From NCBI RefSeq assembly GCF_900101615.1, contig NZ_FMZX01000001.1, positions 558,001-622,000 on the forward strand: a stretch of 64,000 bases of DNA, given 5' to 3'. Of this stretch, positions 58,735 through 64,000 are shown piece by piece. The position numbers were made by a program, and so were the translations under genes. Each line of letters begins with the position of its first letter. Positions within the stretch are counted from its first letter, which is position 1. This DNA comes from Belnapia rosea (GTDB lineage: Bacteria > Pseudomonadota > Alphaproteobacteria > Acetobacterales > Acetobacteraceae). The notes beneath the pieces are model-generated. The model had not been told where the DNA came from. It searched no databases and saw only the letters and a list, made by a program, of their open reading frames with translations.

Positions 58735-59967
58735 CTACGGCCGCCTTGCACCCCTGAGAGCCAGCGGCACGAGGGGCACCACGAGGGCGAGGTGCAGCAG
58801 CGCTGCCCCGAACAGGAATGCGAGCGTCCCACTCGGCCCAACCCATTCGAGCAGCCATATCCCGACCAGGGGCGCTGCGGCCGTGGCGAGCAGCGTCGGC
58901 AATCCGAGGCGGCCCATGAGGATGGCGTAACCCTCGCGGCCGAACATCGCCAGGGGCACGGTCCCGCGCACGATGGAGCGGATGCCGCTACCCATGCCGT
59001 ACAGCACGATGCAGGCCGGGGCGATGCCCGGCGTGGCGACGAGCAGGCCGAGACCAACCGCGACCAGCACCGAGGAGGCGACCAGGCTCCAGATCGGGTG
59101 CGCCTTCTTGCCGAAGGTCATCTCGAGCACGCGCCCGCCGACCTGCGCCGGACCGATCAGCGCGCCGAGACCGACCGCCGCCGCAAGCGCCACTCCCTGG
59201 GCCTGGAGCAGCATCAGCAGGTGCACGCCGATCACCGTCATGGTGCCGTAGGCGAGGGTGAAGCCCGCGGCGAGGAGAAGGAAGGCGGTCCGCTGCTCCG
59301 GCCGCAGGTGCCCGGGTAGCGGCGCATCCGCGGCGGCGGGCTTGGGCGCACGGTCCTCTTCCCGCGGCAGGGCAAGCAGGTAGAGCGGCAGCACCACCAC
59401 GGCCAGGAGCGCGGCATAGGTCAGGCAGGCGCCGCGCCAGCCGAGATGGGCTGCCAGGAAGGCGGTCAGCGGCCAGCACACGGTGCTTGCGAAGCCGCCG
59501 AACAGCGTGACCTGGGTGATCGCCGGGCGCGCGCTTTCGCCATAGAGCCTGCCGAGCGCGGAGAAGGCCGGGTCGTACAGGCCGCAACCCATCCCGGCCC
59601 CGATCACCAGCCAAGCCGCGATGAAGAGCGGCAGCGTCGGGGCGAGCCCGATGGCGAGCAGGCCGAGCGCCAGCAGGACGGCGCTCGTCGCCAGCACCGG
59701 GCGGCCACCGTGGCGCTCGATGAGGTGCCCGACCCGCGGCGAGACAAGGCCCGAGACCAGCAGGCCGACGGAGAGCGCGCCCACCACCCAGCCGAGCGGC
59801 CAGCCGGTCTCGGCGGCGATGGGTCCCGCAAGGACGGCGGGCAGGTAGTAGCTGCTGCCCCAGGCCAGGATCTGCGCCACGCCGACCGCCGACACCACCA
59901 CCAGCCTCGGGCGGCTGGCGGCCGGGTCTACCGGGGCCGCGCCCCCGGCCATGGCGACCTGGCTCAT
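58735..59967 (-). CDS. MFS transporter, likely metalloid or organic-anion exporter
   Basis: 410 residues, about twelve hydrophobic segments, with MFS loop motifs such as SPRVGHLIERHGGRPVLATSA between segments 2 and 3. The ATG at 59967 overlaps the stop of the flavoprotein gene (ATGA). In this operon it sits after a PadR-type regulator and a Cys-rich flavoprotein, so export of a thiophilic compound such as a trivalent arsenical or antimonial is a reasonable inference, not shown by the transporter sequence itself. Confidence 0.82.
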   Translation of the reverse strand: MSQVAMAGGAAPVDPAASRPRLVVVSAVGVAQILAWGSSYYLPAVLAGPIAAETGWPLGWVVGALSVGLLVSGLVSPRVGHLIERHGGRPVLATSAVLLALGLLAIGLAPTLPLFIAAWLVIGAGMGCGLYDPAFSALGRLYGESARPAITQVTLFGGFASTVCWPLTAFLAAHLGWRGACLTYAALLAVVVLPLYLLALPREEDRAPKPAAADAPLPGHLRPEQRTAFLLLAAGFTLAYGTMTVIGVHLLMLLQAQGVALAAAVGLGALIGPAQVGGRVLEMTFGKKAHPIWSLVASSVLVAVGLGLLVATPGIAPACIVLYGMGSGIRSIVRGTVPLAMFGREGYAILMGRLGLPTLLATAAAPLVGIWLLEWVGPSGTLAFLFGAALLHLALVVPLVPLALRGARRP

Positions 59968-61391
59968 CTGGCCGGTTCGACCTGGGCGACCCCGAGCCGG
60001 GCCTGGCTCCCGCAGCAGGGCGCGTCCGCGGCCGGCGCGGGCTTCGGCGTGCAGCAGGAGGACCCGGCCTCCGGTGCGGCGGGCAGCAGGCGGTCCGAGC
60101 TGCAGACGCCCGTCTGGGGAAGGTCGAGCTCGACCCGGCGCGCGGCGGCGACGTCGCCCGCGAGGAAGGCGGCGATGGAGCGGACCTGCTCGTAGCCAGT
60201 GGCCAGCAGGAAGGTCGGGGCCCGGCCGTAGGAGGCCATCCCCGCCAGGAAAAGCCCCGTATCGGGCTGCGCCAGCTCCTCGGCGCCATGGGGGCGGACC
60301 GTGCCGCAGGAGTGCAGGTTCGGGTCGATCAGCGGTGCCAGCATGCGCGGGCACTCGAGCGCCGGATCGAGGTCCGTCCGAACCTCGCGGAGGATGCCGA
60401 GATCCGGGCGCAGCCCGGTCGCCACGACCAACTCGTCCATCTCCACCGCACGCCCTTCGGCGCTCTGGACCGTCAAGGCTCCACCCTCCGTGCGGCGGAT
60501 CTCGTCCACGGGGAATGGCGCGAGCAGCTCAATGGCGCCGCTCTCGACGAGGTGGCGCAGCCGCTGGCCCAGGGCGCCGCGCTCCGGCAGCTGGTCGGCC
60601 GAGCCGCCCCCATAGGCTCGCGTCAGGTCGGCGCTGCGTGTGGCCCAGAGCACCGCCGTGCCTGGCGCCTGACGCGCGAGCTGGCCCAGATCGAGCAGGG
60701 TGCCGATGGCCGAGTGCCCGGAACCGACCACCAGGGTCCGCCGTCCACCGTAGCGGCCATGGTCGGTGCCGAGGATGTCGGGCATGCCGTAGCGGATCCG
60801 GTCGGCCGCTTCGCGCTCGCCGATGGCGGGAAGGCCGGAGGCGCCTGCGGGGCTCGGACTGCCCCATGTTCCCGAAGCGACGATGACCGCGCTGGCGAGG
60901 AGCCGCCTGTCCCGTCCATCCGCGCCGATGAACCGCAGCTCGAAAGGCTGCTGCTCGCGCCCGGCATTGCGGACCTTGCCCGCGCCGAGGCGGGCGATGC
61001 CGGTGACGCGCGTGTTCAATCGCAGGCGGGTGGCGATGTCAGGAAGCGCGGCCAGTGGCTTCAGGTAGCGCTCGACGAGGTCGCGGCCGGTCGGGAACTC
61101 CTCCGCCTCCGGCGCCGTCCAGCCGTGCCGCTCCAGCAGGGCACCCGCGGCCCGGTCGAGATTGTAGCGCCAGGGCGAGAACATAGGGACGTGGCCCCAG
61201 TCCAGCGGGGCCGTGCCGACCGACGGTCCGGCCTCGAGGATGACAGGCTCGAGCCCGCGCGCGAGCAGGTGCGCCGCCGCGGCGAGGCCGACCGGACCGC
61301 CGCCGATGACGGCGACAGGCAGCCGCGAGGTGCCGGCGGAAGCTTCGGCACGGGGCTCAGCGCGGCTGGCGCCGCCACAGCACGAACTCAT
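59964..61391 (-). CDS. FAD/NAD(P)-dependent oxidoreductase with vicinal cysteine pairs (ArsO-like candidate)
   Basis: 475 residues. FAD-binding motif VAVIGGGPVGLAAAAHLLARG near 27 and a second nucleotide site TLVVGSGHSAIGTLLDLG place it among flavin-containing monooxygenase-like enzymes. Distinctive are Cys-Cys pairs at the N-terminus (SSCCGG) and twice at the C-terminus (SSCCTPKP, APCCGSQ), which suit binding of As(III)/Sb(III) or another soft metal. Preceded by AAGGAGGATGGGAC and a dyad also found before the padR gene. Translationally coupled to the MFS gene. Metalloid function is inferred. Confidence 0.75.
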   Translation of the reverse strand: MSSCCGGASRAEPRAEASAGTSRLPVAVIGGGPVGLAAAAHLLARGLEPVILEAGPSVGTAPLDWGHVPMFSPWRYNLDRAAGALLERHGWTAPEAEEFPTGRDLVERYLKPLAALPDIATRLRLNTRVTGIARLGAGKVRNAGREQQPFELRFIGADGRDRRLLASAVIVASGTWGSPSPAGASGLPAIGEREAADRIRYGMPDILGTDHGRYGGRRTLVVGSGHSAIGTLLDLGQLARQAPGTAVLWATRSADLTRAYGGGSADQLPERGALGQRLRHLVESGAIELLAPFPVDEIRRTEGGALTVQSAEGRAVEMDELVVATGLRPDLGILREVRTDLDPALECPRMLAPLIDPNLHSCGTVRPHGAEELAQPDTGLFLAGMASYGRAPTFLLATGYEQVRSIAAFLAGDVAAARRVELDLPQTGVCSSDRLLPAAPEAGSSCCTPKPAPAADAPCCGSQARLGVAQVEPAR

Positions 61392-61406
61392 GTCCCATCC
61401 TCCTTC

Positions 61407-61431
61407 ATGCCTCGGTGGGCGATGTATTGAG
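61407..61431 (-). promoter_or_regulatory. Candidate PadR operator in front of the flavoprotein gene
   Basis: A 25-base block containing ATGCCTCGG, then TGGGCGATGTATTGAG, 16-40 bases upstream of the flavoprotein ATG. It matches a block before padR at most positions (see 61878-61902). Ends CCTCG and TGAG are partly inverted, with a change compensated relative to the other copy. Confidence 0.5.
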
Positions 61432-61443
61432 CCGATGAAAGGC

Positions 61444-61866
61444 TCAGCATTTGCAGCCGGGCCCTGTCTCCCTGCGGGCCTGGGCGGCCCGACCGGTCTC
61501 GGTCAGGGCGGTGGTGGCGTCCATCCAGGCGTCCAAGCCAACCCGGAAGGCCTCCCGGCCCTTGCTGGTCAGGGTGTAGACGCGGCGCTCGCGGCCGGAG
61601 ACGACCTCGGTTTCGGAGGTGACATAGCCGCCCTGCTCGAACTCGCGCAGCGTCGGGTAGAGGGCGCCCTCGGAGGGGGAGCAGCAACCATTCGTGGTCC
61701 GCTCGACCGCCCGGGCGATGTCGTAGCCATGCGCGGGGCCATCATGCAGCACCTGCAGGACGAAGAACCGGCTGAGCGCCATCTTGATGGTCCCCGCCCA
61801 GTAGGCGCGGTCCGTGAGGTCCGGCGAGGGGCGGGGAAGGGCAGGAAGGGCGGGCTGCCTGGACAT
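61444..61866 (-). CDS. PadR-family transcriptional regulator with cysteine pair
   Basis: 140 residues. The winged-helix segment MALSRFFVLQVLHDGPAHGY, then EGALYPTLREFEQGGYVTSE and GRERRVYTLTSKG are PadR hallmarks. A vicinal cysteine pair sits at 61-62 (TTNGCCSPSEG) right before the recognition helix, and a CKC end at 138-140. These could form a soft-metal or redox sensor site. First gene of the operon padR, flavoprotein, MFS; probably an autorepressor acting through the paired dyads. Confidence 0.82.
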   Translation of the reverse strand: MSRQPALPALPRPSPDLTDRAYWAGTIKMALSRFFVLQVLHDGPAHGYDIARAVERTTNGCCSPSEGALYPTLREFEQGGYVTSETEVVSGRERRVYTLTSKGREAFRVGLDAWMDATTALTETGRAAQARRETGPGCKC

Positions 61867-61877
61867 ATCGCAACCCT

Positions 61878-61902
61878 ATGCCTTGGAGGGCGATGCATCA
61901 AG
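61878..61902 (-). promoter_or_regulatory. Candidate PadR operator in front of padR
   Basis: A 25-base block containing ATGCCTTGG, then AGGGCGATGCATCAAG, 12-36 bases upstream of the padR ATG. CCTTG and CAAGG at its ends are a perfect inverted repeat with a 13-base spacer. The block agrees with 61407-61431 in most positions and in distance to the start codon. Confidence 0.5.
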
Positions 61903-62009
61903 GGAGATGTCCGGCGGGAGGCCAGCCCTGCTGCCAAGCGACCCTGGTGAGGTCTGGCCGGAGCATTAAGAAGTCCTGCTTCAAGGTCCATGCAGGTTTC
62001 AGCGCCTAA

Positions 62010-62843
<834 letters not shown>

Positions 62844-63063
62844 TCGCGCCGTGGTGCTGCGTTCCCAGGCCGGGGCGGGCTGGCGGATGCAAGGACGGCC
62901 TCGCCATCGTGGCGACGTGGAGGCGGAGGAGGTGCGGCGATCTTCCACGCCAGGACCTTCGCACATGCCCTGCGTCTTTTCCCGCATGAGCGGGTTACTT
63001 CGCATGACCGGGGTCAGCGCACCCTGCAACAGCACCTGAACAGCAATCGAAGGACCAGGAAGC
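62844..63063. other. Intergenic region upstream of the Mo-enzyme operon
   Basis: 220 bases with no gene. CCCGC/GCGGG (62981-62994, 4-base loop) followed by TTACTT is a weak terminator-like hairpin. The promoter of the following operon must lie here, but no clear -35/-10 is recognised. CAGGAAGC precedes the ATG at 63064. Confidence 0.35.
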
Positions 63064-63717
63064 ATGGAGAGCTCTAGCCACCTCTCACTCACCCGGCGAG
63101 CCTTGGTGGCCGCTGCTGCCGCCACGGCGGGAGCCACGACGCCCGAAGGGGCCGATGCCCAGCCGGCCTCGGCCGGCAACTCCTCCACCGATGCGGGAAC
63201 TCCTGCGATGACAAGCGTATCGCTCCGCGTGAATGGCGAGTTGCGCTCCCTGGAGTTGGACACCCGGACGACGCTGCTGGACGCGCTGCGCGAGCACCTG
63301 CAACTGACCGGCAGCAAGAAGGGCTGCGACCACGGCCAGTGCGGCGCCTGCACGGTGATGGTGGACGGGCGGCGGGTGTATTCCTGCCTGACCCTGGCCG
63401 TCATGCACGAGGGTGACGAGGTCACGACCATCGAGGGGCTGGGCCAGCCCGAGACGCTGCATCCGATGCAGGCTGCCTTCGTCAAGCATGATGGCTACCA
63501 GTGCGGCTATTGCACCCCGGGCCAGATCTGCGCCTCGGTGGCCATGCTGGAGGAGATCAAGGCGGGCGTGCCGAGCCACGTGACCGCCGACCTCATGGCC
63601 TCCCCCCAGCTTACGGCCGAGGAGATCCGCGAGCGGATGAGCGGCAATATCTGCCGCTGCGGCGCCTATTCCAACATCGTCGAGGCGATCACCGAGGTCG
63701 CGGGGAGGCAGGCATGA
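63064..63717 (+). CDS. paoA: Aldehyde dehydrogenase (molybdenum type) 2Fe-2S subunit, PaoA-like
   Basis: 217 residues with an N-terminal twin-arginine signal region ([16 protein letters not shown]), as in E. coli PaoA/YagT. First iron-sulfur cluster: [13 protein letters not shown] with a later Cys in YSCLTLA; second cluster: QCGYCTPGQ and ICRCGAY. It transfers electrons from the molybdenum subunit to FAD. A periplasmic complex is expected if the signal works. Overlaps the FAD-subunit gene by 4 bp (ATGA). Confidence 0.9.
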   Translation: MESSSHLSLTRRALVAAAAATAGATTPEGADAQPASAGNSSTDAGTPAMTSVSLRVNGELRSLELDTRTTLLDALREHLQLTGSKKGCDHGQCGACTVMVDGRRVYSCLTLAVMHEGDEVTTIEGLGQPETLHPMQAAFVKHDGYQCGYCTPGQICASVAMLEEIKAGVPSHVTADLMASPQLTAEEIRERMSGNICRCGAYSNIVEAITEVAGRQA

Positions 63718-64000
63718 GGCCCTTCACCTATGAGCGCGCCCGGACCCCGGCCGAGGCCGCCGCGGCTGCCGCGCGCAACCCGGGCGCCAAGTTCATCGCG
63801 GGCGGGACCAACCTGCTCGACCTGATGAAGCTGCAGATCGAGGTGCCGAGCCATCTGATCGACGTCAACGGCCTCGGCCTGGACCGGATCGAGGCGACGC
63901 CGGAGGGTGGGCTGCGCATCGGGGCGCTGGTCCGCAACACGGATCTGGCCACGGATGAGCGCGTGCGGCGCGACTACGGCGTGCTGTCCCGCGCCCTGCT
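63714..64000 (+). CDS. paoB: Aldehyde dehydrogenase FAD-binding subunit, PaoB-like (3' end outside window)
   Basis: The first 95 codons are visible. They start [19 protein letters not shown], then [19 protein letters not shown] (FAD pyrophosphate-binding motif of the xanthine oxidase FAD domain) and [19 protein letters not shown]. The ATG at 63714 overlaps the stop of the 2Fe-2S subunit gene. The molybdopterin subunit (paoC-like) should follow beyond the window. Confidence 0.88.
   Translation, partial: MRPFTYERARTPAEAAAAAARNPGAKFIAGGTNLLDLMKLQIEVPSHLIDVNGLGLDRIEATPEGGLRIGALVRNTDLATDERVRRDYGVLSRAL

Overview
The window is very GC-rich and consists mostly of tightly packed, often 1-4 bp-overlapping operons. 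Its contents (many Bug/TctC solute receptors, hydantoinase/oxoprolinase pairs, TRAP and polyamine-type ABC transporters, family III CoA-transferases, KGG-repeat stress proteins, DUF3141, DUF6489) suggest a soil or water alphaproteobacterium, most likely an Acetobacteraceae/Roseomonas-like member of the Rhodospirillales. That placement is inferred from gene style; no rRNA or other phylogenetic marker is present.

Layout. 1-4107: 3' part of a very large multidomain glycosyltransferase. About 4270-6450: a conspicuously AT-rich islet with two coupled genes, a DUF262 protein and a stand-alone RelA/SpoT-fold protein, ending in a hairpin against the neighbouring hydantoinase gene. This is the best candidate for an undescribed (defence or toxin-like) system. 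6445-21805: three hydantoinase A/B pairs, one in a leftward tctC-hyuA-hyuB operon and two in a rightward seven-gene operon hyuB-hyuA-dctP-dctQ-dctM-hyuA-hyuB whose genes all overlap. 21783-27096: a small unknown protein, a 3-hydroxyacyl-CoA dehydrogenase/SDR pair, and a leftward operon of N-acyl-D-amino-acid deacylase, RidA and quinone-type oxidoreductase. 27161-32677: DUF3141, an orphan ParD-like antitoxin, a TonB-like protein, DUF6489, an LLM-class oxidoreductase and a short KGG protein. 32805-38801: an unusually built CoA-transferase, two Bug receptors and three membrane proteins. 38889-44313: an alpha/beta hydrolase, a ROK kinase whose motifs are circularly permuted, GreB, a TAXI receptor, a DehI-like dehalogenase and a metallo-beta-lactamase-fold hydrolase. 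44466-49911: acyl-CoA ligase, Bug receptor, acyl-CoA dehydrogenase, CoA-transferase and a five-repeat KGG protein. 50154-55274: a complete polyamine/Fe-type ABC transporter and a branched-chain-type receptor, followed by tRNA-Ser(GCU). 55644-58558: DUF411 protein, an unknown lipoprotein and a CHRD/EF-hand protein. 58735-61866: a PadR-flavoprotein-MFS operon rich in vicinal cysteines, with a matching dyad in front of both transcription units. 62100-64000: a broken SDR gene and the start of a PaoABC-type molybdenum aldehyde dehydrogenase operon.

Functionally most of the window serves uptake of small organic acids or amides by high-affinity receptors and their hydrolysis or CoA-activation. Several receptors have no membrane partner here. 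Regulatory signals that stand out are two ribosome-site-sequestering hairpins, a paired PadR-type operator and several perfect palindromes in front of catabolic genes.
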